Part shown: positions 8,115-16,478 of the stretch, piece by piece
How the letters are laid out: each line of letters begins with the position of its first letter
Numbering within the stretch: the first letter of the stretch is position 1
Assembly: GCF_000284595.1 (NCBI RefSeq)
Contig: NC_017671.1
Location: 3,939,001-4,003,000, forward strand
Direction: 5' to 3'
DNA length: 64,000 bases
DNA from: Stenotrophomonas maltophilia D457
GTDB lineage: Bacteria; Pseudomonadota; Gammaproteobacteria; Xanthomonadales; Xanthomonadaceae
The notes under the pieces: model-generated
Seen by the model: only the letters and a program-made list of their open reading frames with translations
Databases searched by the model: none
Told to the model about the DNA's origin: nothing
Made by a program: the position numbers and the translations under genes

Positions 8115-9473
8115 ATGATCCGCCGATCCCTCGCTGTTGCGCTGGCCACTGCCCTGCTGCCGTTGTCCGCCCATGCCGCCGACCTGCTGCAGGTCTACGA
8201 AATGGCGCGCAATGGCGATCCGCAGCTGTCCGCCGCCGAATCGACCCGGCTGTATGACAAGGAAGGCGCCGTGCAGGCGCGCGCCGCCCTGCTGCCGCAG
8301 ATCAACGGCCAGGCCCAGCTGAACCGCACGCGCAGTGAGCCGAACGCCGACGCCAACTCCGGCTCGTTCACCAACAAGCGCCGCACCTACACGATCGACG
8401 GCAGCCAGACGCTGTTCAACTGGACCCAGATCAACAACCTGCGTTCGCAGCGCGAGCTGAGCAAGGCGGCGGACTTCACCCTCGATTCGGCCAACGACAG
8501 CCTGATCGTGCGCACCTCGGCGGCCTACTTCAACGTGCTGGTGGCGATCGAATCGCTGAATGCCGCACAGACCAATGAAGCGGCCGCGAAGAAGCAGTTC
8601 GACTTCGCCGACAAGCGCCTGGAAGTGGGCCTGGCGCCGATCACCGACGTGCACGAAGCACGCGCCCAGTACGACCAGGCGCGTGCCAACACCATCGTTG
8701 CGCAGAACACCCTGGCCGATAACTACCAGGCCCTGACCGAACTGACCGGCCAGCCGGTGACCAACCTGCGTGGGCTGCCGGCCGACTTCCGCCCGGAAGT
8801 GCCGGCCAACCGTGGCAACATCGATGAGCTGGTGCAGCAGGCCACCACCCAGAATCCGGCGCTGAAGGCGCAGGAACTGAAGGTCAGCGCCGCCGAGGCT
8901 GGCGTGCAGGCCGCCCGTGGCGGCCATTACCCGACCCTGTCGCTGGGCGGCAGCTGGGGCAAGAGCGCGACCTGGGGTGACAGCACTGGTTCCGGTTCGC
9001 TGTCGCCGGACGCCCGCACCAACAGCATCGGCCTGACCCTGAGCGTGCCGATCTTCTCCGGTGGTGCCACCCAGTCCGGCGTGCGCCAGGCGCTGGCCCA
9101 GCGTGACATCGCCCAGGACGGCTACGAGCAGCAGAAGCGCGCCCTGGACCGCAACACCCGCAATGCCTACCAGACCCTGGTACAGGGCATCAGCGAAGTG
9201 GAGGCCCGTCGCCTGGCCGTGGTCTCGGCACAGAGCGCGTACGACGCCTCGCAGGTCGGCCTGGAAGTCGGTACCCGTACCGTGCTGGACGTGATCCAGA
9301 ACCAGCGCATCCTGTTCTCGGCGCAGCTGGACTACGCCCAGGCCCGCTACACCTTCCTGCAGAACCGCCTGCTGCTGAGCCAGTCGCTGGGTGCGCTGGA
9401 CGTGGCCGAGCTGCAGGACGTCAACCGCCTGCTGACCCAGGACGCGGGCAATCCGGCAACGACCACGCACTGA
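8115..9473 (+). CDS. tolC: TolC family outer-membrane channel protein
   Basis: A 452-residue outer-membrane efflux protein. A signal peptide of about 20 residues ends in AHA, and the mature part has two homologous halves rich in long heptad helices (for example RTSAAYFNVLVAIESL and the FADKRLEVGLAPITDV region), the usual TolC architecture. The start at 8115 is supported by an AAGGAAG ribosome-binding site at 8103-8109; an upstream in-frame start at 8064 would overlap pcm. It is the outer-membrane partner of SmeO-SmeP in the SmeOP-TolCSm pump and probably serves other pumps and type I export too. A strong terminator follows 24 bp after the stop. Confidence 0.92.
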   Translation: MIRRSLAVALATALLPLSAHAADLLQVYEMARNGDPQLSAAESTRLYDKEGAVQARAALLPQINGQAQLNRTRSEPNADANSGSFTNKRRTYTIDGSQTLFNWTQINNLRSQRELSKAADFTLDSANDSLIVRTSAAYFNVLVAIESLNAAQTNEAAAKKQFDFADKRLEVGLAPITDVHEARAQYDQARANTIVAQNTLADNYQALTELTGQPVTNLRGLPADFRPEVPANRGNIDELVQQATTQNPALKAQELKVSAAEAGVQAARGGHYPTLSLGGSWGKSATWGDSTGSGSLSPDARTNSIGLTLSVPIFSGGATQSGVRQALAQRDIAQDGYEQQKRALDRNTRNAYQTLVQGISEVEARRLAVVSAQSAYDASQVGLEVGTRTVLDVIQNQRILFSAQLDYAQARYTFLQNRLLLSQSLGALDVAELQDVNRLLTQDAGNPATTTH

Positions 9474-9497
9474 TCCGTCGCCCTGCCGGCAACAAAG

Positions 9498-9523
9498 AAG
9501 CCACCCGCAAGGGTGGCTTTTTT
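9498..9523 (+). terminator. Rho-independent terminator after tolC
   Basis: A perfect 9-bp stem (AAGCCACCC and GGGTGGCTT) with a GCAA loop is followed by a run of six T residues at 9518-9523. It lies directly after tolC and marks the end of the pcm-tolC transcript. Confidence 0.9.
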
Positions 9524-9573
9524 GCAGGCGGTGCATCCGCCCGCAGCTGCCCGTTGCGCGGCCCCGCGAACCC

Positions 9574-10818
9574 TCAGCCCGGCCATGCCCGCAGGCGTTC
9601 CAACGCCGCAAGGACGCACAGCGCGGCCGCCAAGGGCGCCAGCATCGGCAGCACCAGTTCGCGACCGGTTGCGCCCTGCCTCATGTCATTCCGCCGCCGC
9701 AGCACCGCCAGGCACAGCGCCGCCATCACCAGCAGGGTTGCCGGACCCGGCAGCGCCGGCAGGGTGCCCAACGGCAGCCACAGCACCAGCATCACCGCCG
9801 GCAGTCCGACCACCGCCACGATCACACCGCGGGAGCGTCCCACTGCATCACCCGCCCCTGGCCACAGCGATGTTGCCAGCCGCAAGGCCAGCATCAGCAG
9901 CACCAGCTGCAGGGCGGCCAGGCCCGTAGCCCCCGCCAGCGGCAACAACGGCAGCATCCACTCCAATTGCGGATGCATCTGCAGCGCCACCGACAGTGGC
10001 CGGGGACTGGCCAGCGCGGAAAACTCGACCAGCCCTGCCTGCAGTGCTGCCAGCACGATCAGCAGCAGCATCGCCAGCAACGAGACCAGCGCCAGCACTG
10101 CCGGTTGCCACATCGCGCCCTGGCGGCGCAACGCAGGAAAGCCCAGTGCCAAGCCGACGCTGGCAAATACCCCCAGCAGCGGCACCGCAGCCGCCAGCAC
10201 CCCGCCCAGCCCGAAGCGATACGGCGCGGTCGCTGGTGGCAGCCAGGGGATCCAGTGCGCGTAATGCACATGACGTGCCGCCAGCGCCAGCAGCAACACC
10301 CCCGCACCGATCTTCACCGTCAACAGGGCGCAGGCCACCAGCACCACACGCCGTGGCGGCAGCAATGCCAGCGCGCCCAGCATCAGCAGGCCCACCGCCG
10401 CCGTGACCTGTTCCGGCAGCCAGTCGCAGGGCTGGAGGCCTTCGGCGGCCAGCACCGCGTGCAGATGGAGGGCCATGGACTGCGCCACGCCCGCCGTGGT
10501 CGCCACCAGCTCCAGCAGCAGGGCCATGCCCAACACGCCCGCCACCCGCGGCCCCCAGCTGGCAGCCAGCAGCCCGTGCAGGCCCTCGCCCGCCGGCAAC
10601 CGCAGCACCAGATCCTGCAGGCAGCACAGCACCAGGCCGGCCCCCAGTGCAGCCAGCAACAGGCTGAGCACGATGGCGGGGCCTGCCTGTGCCGCCGTGT
10701 GCTGGCCCACCAGTGCGATCACGCTGCCGCCCACCAACAGTGTCAACGCCACCACCGCCAGATGGTCCGTCCCCAGTCCGGCCCCACCCGTGCCGTCCCC
10801 GCCCCTGTCGCCGTCCAT
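9574..10818 (-). CDS. APC-superfamily amino-acid permease-like membrane protein
   Basis: A 414-residue, very hydrophobic protein with about 11-12 predicted membrane segments. The organisation and the region KIGAGVLLLALAARHVHYAH followed by WIPWLPP resemble the middle of amino-acid/polyamine permeases of the APC superfamily, which have a K..V..F/L...NW.PF.P pattern there. The typical first-helix GxG substrate motif of that family is only weakly recognisable (LVGGSVIALVG), so the family call is moderate and no substrate is predicted. The gene stands alone, convergent with tolC. The first 17 residues are glycine and aspartate rich, and a slightly later start cannot be excluded. Confidence 0.7.
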   Translation of the reverse strand: MDGDRGGDGTGGAGLGTDHLAVVALTLLVGGSVIALVGQHTAAQAGPAIVLSLLLAALGAGLVLCCLQDLVLRLPAGEGLHGLLAASWGPRVAGVLGMALLLELVATTAGVAQSMALHLHAVLAAEGLQPCDWLPEQVTAAVGLLMLGALALLPPRRVVLVACALLTVKIGAGVLLLALAARHVHYAHWIPWLPPATAPYRFGLGGVLAAAVPLLGVFASVGLALGFPALRRQGAMWQPAVLALVSLLAMLLLIVLAALQAGLVEFSALASPRPLSVALQMHPQLEWMLPLLPLAGATGLAALQLVLLMLALRLATSLWPGAGDAVGRSRGVIVAVVGLPAVMLVLWLPLGTLPALPGPATLLVMAALCLAVLRRRNDMRQGATGRELVLPMLAPLAAALCVLAALERLRAWPG

Positions 10819-11041
10819 CGCAAGTTCCCTTGATATCCGCCCAAGCGCGGTCGACAGCAGGCTGGCAGCCTGCGTCGCCCTGCGGAATCAGAATCGGTGG
10901 AATGTGCGCAACGATGTGATGGCAGGCACGCTGCCAGCGGCAGGGTCGGTCCAGCAACGACAGAAAAATCGTCGCTAAGCAGAATTGATGAAGTTGATCA
11001 CGACAATGCTCGTCAGCGCCGCTGACTCCGCGCTGCCGCGA

Positions 11042-12340
11042 TCACTCGCGCGGTGGTGGCAGGTGCGGCGCCACCAGGGCAAGCGTGCGTTGCAGCGCGC
11101 CGCGGCCATTGCTGACCAGCGTGCATCCCGCCCGCGCCATGTCTTCGCGGGCCTGGGCATCGTCGAGCAGGTGCTGCAGCAGATCGCCCACCGCCTGCGC
11201 GTCCTCGCCGATGAGCAGCGCCCCGGCCTCGCGCATGCGCCGGGAAATTTCCGCGAAGTTGTGCAGGTGCGGGCCGGTCACCGCCGCCGTTCCCATCGCG
11301 GCCGGCTCCAGCAGGTTGTGACCACCGATGGCCTGCAGGCTGCCGCCGACGAAGGCGACCTGGGCGCAGGCATAGAACGGCATCAGTTCGCCAAGGGTGT
11401 CGATGACGAACACGTCGGTGGCCGCGTGTGGCCACTGGTCCACGCGGCGGGTCGCCACGCTCCAGCCCTGTTCGCGCGCCAGCGCTTCCACCTTCGGGAA
11501 ACGCTCGGGATGTCGCGGTGCCCACAGCAGCAGCAGCTCCGGATGCCGCTGGCGCAGGCGCCGGTGCAGGTCGATCACCGCCTGCTCCTCGCCATCATGG
11601 GTACTGGCGGCGATCCATACCGGACGAGCGGCCGGTACCCGCGCGTGGAACTGTTCGACGAAACCCTGCACATCCGGCGTGGCGATGTCGAATTTCAGGT
11701 TGCCCAGCGCCTGCACCTGGCCGGGATCCGCCCCCAGCTGCACGAAGCGCTCGGCATCGTCCTGCGACTGCGCGGCCACGCAGGTGACGGTGCGCAGCGC
11801 GCGGCGGATCAGTGCCGCCAGCAACCGGTAGCCGCGCAGCGAACGCGCCGACAACCGGGCGTTGAGGATGTACACCGGAATGCCGCGGTCACGGCAGCCG
11901 AACAGCATGTTCGGCCACAGCTCGGTTTCCAGGATCAGCGCCAGGCTGGGCTGGAAATGGCCGAGGAAACGGTTGACGCTGCCCGGCACGTCGTACGGCA
12001 GGTAGACATGGTCCAGGGCGTCGCCCCACAGCGCGCGTACGCGCTCGGAGCCGGTCGGGGTGATGGTGGTGATCACCCAGCGGATGTCCGGGCGCTGCTG
12101 GCGCAGGGCATTGACCAGCGGCGCGGCGGCATTGACCTCGCCCACCGAGACCGCGTGCAGCCAGACCCGCGGCTGCCCGGTCGGCTGCGGATAGGAGGCA
12201 TAGCGTTCATCCCAGCGCCGGAAGTATTCACGAACCCGGAAACCGCGCCAGACCAGGTGGTACACGGTGATCGGCAGCAGGATGTAGAGCACGACCGAAT
12301 ACAGGCCGCGCAGGATCCATTCGACAGGGTCTTTGCGCAT
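11042..12340 (-). CDS. waaA: 3-deoxy-D-manno-octulosonic acid (Kdo) transferase
   Basis: A 432-residue WaaA/KdtA enzyme (GT30) that adds Kdo from CMP-Kdo to the lipid A precursor at the cytoplasmic face of the inner membrane. An N-terminal membrane anchor (about residues 10-27) is followed by a glycosyltransferase domain with WLHAVSVGEV near residue 60, the conserved LILETELWPN near 135, and the donor-site signature GGSLQAIGGHNLLEP near residue 345. It is divergent from the lipid A acyltransferase gene with a 60 bp gap, a sensible arrangement for coordinated lipid A-Kdo synthesis. The length is normal and no oddity was seen. Confidence 0.94.
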   Translation of the reverse strand: MRKDPVEWILRGLYSVVLYILLPITVYHLVWRGFRVREYFRRWDERYASYPQPTGQPRVWLHAVSVGEVNAAAPLVNALRQQRPDIRWVITTITPTGSERVRALWGDALDHVYLPYDVPGSVNRFLGHFQPSLALILETELWPNMLFGCRDRGIPVYILNARLSARSLRGYRLLAALIRRALRTVTCVAAQSQDDAERFVQLGADPGQVQALGNLKFDIATPDVQGFVEQFHARVPAARPVWIAASTHDGEEQAVIDLHRRLRQRHPELLLLWAPRHPERFPKVEALAREQGWSVATRRVDQWPHAATDVFVIDTLGELMPFYACAQVAFVGGSLQAIGGHNLLEPAAMGTAAVTGPHLHNFAEISRRMREAGALLIGEDAQAVGDLLQHLLDDAQAREDMARAGCTLVSNGRGALQRTLALVAPHLPPPRE

Positions 12341-12400
12341 GCGGCAAGGATACGGGAGCCCCCGGGGAAAGACACGCGGCCGCCTTGGTAGAATGGCCCC

Positions 12401-13318
12401 ATGTCAGATGCCTCCACCGCCGTCCGCCCATCGCTGCGCGATCCGCGCAACTGGCCGATGTTCGCCGCCATGTTCGGCGCCTTCGCCATCGCTCGCCTGC
12501 CGTGGATGCTGCAGCGCGCGCTGGGCCGGGGCGTCGGCTGGATCACCTGGCGCCTGCTCGGCAGCCGCCGCCGCGCCGCCGAAGTCAACCTGCAGCTGTG
12601 CTTCCCCGAGAAGGACGAAGCCTGGCGCCAGCGCCTGGTGCGCGACAGTTTCGATGCGCTGGGCGTGGGCGTGTTCGAGTGCATCCGCGCCTGGTGGGGC
12701 AGCATCGACCGCATCCGCCCGCAGGTACGGATCGAAGGCCTGGAACACCTGCGGCAGATGGAGGCTGAAGGCCGCGGCGTGCTGCTGGTCTCCGGCCACT
12801 TCATGACCCTGGAAATGTGCGGACGCCTGCTGTGCGACTACGTCGACCTGTCCGGCATGTACCGCAAGCACAAGAACCCGGTGTACGAGTGGGCGGTGAA
12901 GTTCGGCCGCCTGCGCTATGCCAAGGCGATGTTCGCCAACGAGGACATCCGCGCGACCGTGCGCCACCTGAAGAAGGGCGGCTTCCTCTGGTACGCGCCG
13001 GACCAGGACATGCGTGGCAAGGACACCGTGTTCGTGCCGTTCTTCGGCCACACCGCTTCGACCATCACCGCCACCCACCAGCTGGCAAGGATGACCGGTT
13101 GTGCAGTGATCCCGTACTTCCACCGCCGCGAAGGCGGGAAGTACGTGCTGAAGATCGGCGCACCGCTGGAGAATTTCCCCAGCGAGGACGTGGAAGCCGA
13201 TACCACGCGGGTCAACCAGGCCATCGAAGAGATGGTGCGCGAAGCCCCCGACCAGTACCTGTGGATCCACCGCCGCTTCAAGCGCCAGCCCGGCGGCCGG
13301 AGTGATTTCTACAAATAA
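12401..13318 (+). CDS. lpxL: Lipid A biosynthesis lauroyl acyltransferase family protein
   Basis: A 305-residue member of the LpxL/LpxM (HtrB/MsbB) family, which transfers a secondary acyl chain from acyl-ACP to Kdo-lipid A at the inner membrane. The catalytic HX4D/E motif is visible as SGHFMTLEM near residue 133, followed by the conserved RKHKNP and DQDMRGKD regions. An N-terminal hydrophobic segment anchors it. Its divergent neighbour is waaA. Whether it is the orthologue of LpxL, LpxM or LpxP cannot be settled by eye, so the symbol is the family name. Confidence 0.85.
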   Translation: MSDASTAVRPSLRDPRNWPMFAAMFGAFAIARLPWMLQRALGRGVGWITWRLLGSRRRAAEVNLQLCFPEKDEAWRQRLVRDSFDALGVGVFECIRAWWGSIDRIRPQVRIEGLEHLRQMEAEGRGVLLVSGHFMTLEMCGRLLCDYVDLSGMYRKHKNPVYEWAVKFGRLRYAKAMFANEDIRATVRHLKKGGFLWYAPDQDMRGKDTVFVPFFGHTASTITATHQLARMTGCAVIPYFHRREGGKYVLKIGAPLENFPSEDVEADTTRVNQAIEEMVREAPDQYLWIHRRFKRQPGGRSDFYK

Positions 13319-13350
13319 TCGGATGCGGTGGAAGGGCCGGCGTCCTCGCG

Positions 13351-13423
13351 GTAGTCGCCAACCTTGGTTGGCGCCGGATGAACCGAGGCCGGTCCCGGGG
13401 AGCCCACCAAGGTTGGCAACTAC
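13351..13423. repeat. Inverted pair of SMAG-type repeats
   Basis: A GTAG-headed element at 13351-13374 containing GCCAACCTTGGTTGGC faces an inverted copy at 13400-13423 ending in CTAC. They fill the gap between the convergent lpxL and O-antigen-ligase-like genes. The GTAG head of the second copy supplies the TAG stop of the ligase-like gene (13420-13422). Confidence 0.85.
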
Positions 13424-14751
13424 TGCATCGGCGGAGATTCGTCCGATTCGCGGGCCAGCAGACTGCCGGCGAACAGGGCCGCCAGCAGCACAGTCAGGCC
13501 GCCCCAGAACGCAGAATAGAACGCCAGGTGCGTATTGAGCGGGAACACGGTAACCGCCAGCGCCAGCATCGCCGGGCGGGCGCGGTCACGCGCCGCCGGC
13601 GGTGCATAGCGCCAGGCCCGCCAGGCCTGCGCCACCGCCGCCAGCCACAGCAGCAGGCCCAGCACGCCGGTCTCGGCCAGGATTTCCAGCACGATCTGGT
13701 GGGCGTGCAATGCCGGTTGATTGCCCCACACGGCGGGGCCCTCGTCTGACACGCAGGCCGGATACGCATCACGGAAGCCGCGCGCACCGACACCGTTGAC
13801 CGGATGTTCCTCGATCATGCACACCGCCGCCGTCCAGATGCGCGCGCGCCCCGAAAGCGCCTCGTCAACGCCCTGCCCGTCTTCGTTCCATGCCTGTGCC
13901 GTGCGCGCAACACGCTCGCGCAGCTGCGGCACGCCCGCTGTCAGTGCGGCCGTACCCAGCGCTGCCACAAGGGCCAGCAGCAGCAGCCGCTTCCAGCCGA
14001 ACTGGCGCAGGCCGCTGTAGCCCAGCACCAGCACAAAGGTGATCCACGAGGCGCGCGAACCGGCCAGCAGCAGCACGCATCCCAGTGCGGCGGCGGCCAG
14101 CAACCACCCCGCACTGCCGAAACGCCGCGCCATCGGCAGCAGCAGGAAGGGTGACAGGCTGGCCAGCACCTGGCCGAATTTCAGGTTGCAGGGCCCGAGC
14201 GCGCCACTGAGGCGGTCGGCCAGTGCGGCTTCGTCGGCCGGACACAGCGCGTGGCCACTTACGGCCAGCTTCAGGTGCTCCAGCGACCAGAACCATGGGC
14301 TGGTGCCGGCCAGCGCCTGTACCAACGCGTCCAGCGTCCACGCGCCGGTAATCAGCGCCAGGCCACCGAAGGTCAGCCGCCGCCGTTCCGGCGTGGCTAC
14401 CGCGATCGCCACCAGCCACATGAAGGGCAGGTAGCGCAGTCCGGCGGCAGCCTTGGTCCACGAGGCCGCCGGATCGATCGCATCGATGGCCGAGAACGCC
14501 TGTGGCAGCCAGTAGCCGAGGAACAGGATCGAGGTCAGGGCCCACGCCGCCGTGCTCAACAGGTGCGGGCGGCGCTGCAGCCGGCGCATGACCATGCGCG
14601 CGGCAGCATAGAGCGCGCCAAGGCCGAGCACGGTTTCGGCGATGCCTGGCAACGGCCACATCGCCACGTACGCCAGCACCCACCAGGGCGCCCAGCGCCC
14701 AGCGCGGTCGTCGCGCACGATGGCAGCGGGGTCAGCCGGCGAGATCGGCAT
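13420..14751 (-). CDS. O-antigen ligase/polymerase family membrane protein
   Basis: A 443-residue integral membrane protein with about 11-12 predicted helices and a large central periplasmic loop, the Wzy_C/WaaL layout. The family-typical GSRASWITF segment lies near residue 245, and the loop contains ALSGRARIWTAAVCMIEEHPVNGVGARGF, of which the GRxxIW and H-x2-GxG parts are conserved. The start at 14751 was chosen because reading further upstream would run entirely inside the glycosyltransferase gene. It overlaps that gene by 20 bp, so the two are translationally coupled. Likely roles are ligation of O-antigen to the lipid A core or polysaccharide polymerisation. Confidence 0.85.
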   Translation of the reverse strand: MPISPADPAAIVRDDRAGRWAPWWVLAYVAMWPLPGIAETVLGLGALYAAARMVMRRLQRRPHLLSTAAWALTSILFLGYWLPQAFSAIDAIDPAASWTKAAAGLRYLPFMWLVAIAVATPERRRLTFGGLALITGAWTLDALVQALAGTSPWFWSLEHLKLAVSGHALCPADEAALADRLSGALGPCNLKFGQVLASLSPFLLLPMARRFGSAGWLLAAAALGCVLLLAGSRASWITFVLVLGYSGLRQFGWKRLLLLALVAALGTAALTAGVPQLRERVARTAQAWNEDGQGVDEALSGRARIWTAAVCMIEEHPVNGVGARGFRDAYPACVSDEGPAVWGNQPALHAHQIVLEILAETGVLGLLLWLAAVAQAWRAWRYAPPAARDRARPAMLALAVTVFPLNTHLAFYSAFWGGLTVLLAALFAGSLLARESDESPPMQ

Positions 14752-15847
14752 AGAGGCGGAGGGTATCGCGCTGCATGGCCTGCAGGGTAAACGGGATGCG
14801 GGTCGGCAAGGATGGCGGCTGCGCCAGCAGGGCCAGCGCACGTTCACCCAGCGCGCGCGCGTCGCCGAGCGGCACCGCGCCGCCGGGCTGCAACTGCTGC
14901 AGCAGTTCGCCGACGCCACCGTGGTCCCAGCCCAGCACCGGGCGGCCGACCGACAGCGCCTCGACCACGGTGCGGCCAAAGGCTTCCGGCTTGTCCGACA
15001 GCTGCAGCACCAGATCGCTGGCGGCGTAGGCCAGGGCGATGCGTGCGGTAGGCGTGCTGATCTGTACGGCCTCGGCCACGCCCAGTGCCGCAGCCTGGCG
15101 GCGCAGATCGGCCACGTAGGCCTCACGCCCGGGTTCCTCGGTACCCAGCATCCACAGCTGCGCAGGCACGCCGGCGGCACGCACGTCGGCCAGCAGCTGC
15201 AGCGCGTGGGCGTGGCCCTTCAGCCGGGTACCGCGCCCGGGCAACAGCAGCAGCGGGCCATCAACCTGCGCCAGCCAGGGATAATCGGCGGCCAGGGCCA
15301 GCCGCGGGCGACGGTCGGCACGTGCTACGCGTGGGAACTGGCCGACATCGACACCGCGGGGAATGACCTGCAGTTTTTCTTCCGGCACCGTCGGGTAGTG
15401 GCGTTGCACGAAGGCGCGCACGGTATTGGACACGCAGATCACGCGTTCGCCACTGGTCATCACCGCACTGTAGCGGCTGGGCGAATTCAACCCGTGCACG
15501 GTGGTCACCCAGTGCGGGCGCTGTGCGGCGGGCATGGCGCGGATCGCGTACAGGCCCAGCCAGGCCGGCAGCCGCGAACGGGCGTGCACGATGTCCGCAC
15601 CGACCTCGGCAAACAGGCGGCGCAGGGTCGGCAGATGGCGCAGGGTCAGCAGCGACTTGCGGCCGATGTCCAGGGTGAGGTGCTCGGCACCGCTGTCCAG
15701 CAGCGGCTGCACCAGGCGGCCACCGGCGGACACCACCAGCGCACGATGGCCGGCCGCGACCAGGGCAGCAGCGATTTCCAGGGTCGAGCGCTCGACACCG
15801 CCGGAGTGCAGCGCCGGCAGCAACTGCACCACGGTCAATCGGCGCAT
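14732..15847 (-). CDS. GT4-family glycosyltransferase
   Basis: A 371-residue GT-B fold glycosyltransferase. The N-terminal half begins with LLPALHSGGVERSTLE, the GGxE acceptor-side loop, and the C-terminal half has the retaining EX7E motif in the segment EAFGRTVVEALSVGRPVLG near residue 305. It probably adds a sugar to lipopolysaccharide core or O-antigen in the cytoplasm. It is coupled by a 20 bp overlap to the O-antigen-ligase-like gene and lies near waaA and lpxL, which supports a role in LPS assembly. The donor sugar is unknown. Confidence 0.88.
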   Translation of the reverse strand: MRRLTVVQLLPALHSGGVERSTLEIAAALVAAGHRALVVSAGGRLVQPLLDSGAEHLTLDIGRKSLLTLRHLPTLRRLFAEVGADIVHARSRLPAWLGLYAIRAMPAAQRPHWVTTVHGLNSPSRYSAVMTSGERVICVSNTVRAFVQRHYPTVPEEKLQVIPRGVDVGQFPRVARADRRPRLALAADYPWLAQVDGPLLLLPGRGTRLKGHAHALQLLADVRAAGVPAQLWMLGTEEPGREAYVADLRRQAAALGVAEAVQISTPTARIALAYAASDLVLQLSDKPEAFGRTVVEALSVGRPVLGWDHGGVGELLQQLQPGGAVPLGDARALGERALALLAQPPSLPTRIPFTLQAMQRDTLRLYADLAG

Positions 15848-15862
15848 CGAAGGGGCCGCCGT

Positions 15863-16060
15863 TTAGTCGGCCAGCACGAACACGGAACCGCAGTACGGGC
15901 ACTGCGCTTCACCGTTGGGCTCGTCTTCGATCGGCAGGTACACGCGCGGATGCGAGTTCCACAGCGCCATTTCCGGGGTCGGGCAGCTCAACGGCAGATC
16001 GCTGCGGTGCACGGTGTAGCGCTTCTCGGCGTTGGCGGGCGCGGTGGCGGTATGGCTCAT
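15863..16060 (-). CDS. Small zinc-finger (zf-CHCC type) protein
   Basis: A 65-residue protein with a single probable zinc site: LSCPTP, then NSHPRVYLPI, then CPYCGSVFVL, the Cys-His-Cys-Cys arrangement of the zf-CHCC family related to the NDUFS6 subunit of complex I. The ATG at 16060 is preferred over a longer form starting at 16129 because the extra 23 residues have no family resemblance. It ends 15 bp before the glycosyltransferase start, so it may be the first gene of that operon. In many proteobacteria such proteins are annotated only by domain. Confidence 0.85.
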   Translation of the reverse strand: MSHTATAPANAEKRYTVHRSDLPLSCPTPEMALWNSHPRVYLPIEDEPNGEAQCPYCGSVFVLAD

Positions 16061-16478
16061 GGCGGATGTCGGTGAACGGGTTGCGAGGCCTGTGATTCTA
16101 GCATCTGGGCCGCACCGACATTGCGCCACAAGGCCTTTGCGCGCTCCCGCCGATGCCTCGCATCTCCCCGCCGCACGCCGGGCGGCGGCGGCGCCGGGGA
16201 TTTCGCGGTCGTTCCGGCAGGTTCGCTCGCCAGAATCGACTCCAGCGATATTTCCCGCATTTGGATCGAACTAAATGGCACTTGCCAGCGCGCGACGGCT
16301 GTTGCAGGATCGGGCCAGGTCGCACCCCGACCCACCCAATCCAACCCGATCGCATGGCCCGCCCCCACCGGACCGGCATCGCCTCTTCCACTGCCAGCCT
16401 GGCGGGCGGAGCGATGCTGTCCGTGGTGTCCGCCGATGCGGGTTCTGCCCGCCGCCAGCCCTTCCGGGAGACCCTTGC

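Noticed and set aside
9848-10957. 369-codon glycine/arginine-rich frame overlapping the permease-like gene
   Set aside because: Same strand, other frame; the permease frame has consistent membrane helices, while this one has a low-complexity Gly/Arg/Ala translation.
14732-15180. Extension of the O-antigen-ligase-like frame upstream of 14751
   Set aside because: The extra 143 residues lie in another frame of the glycosyltransferase gene and show no membrane or family pattern.
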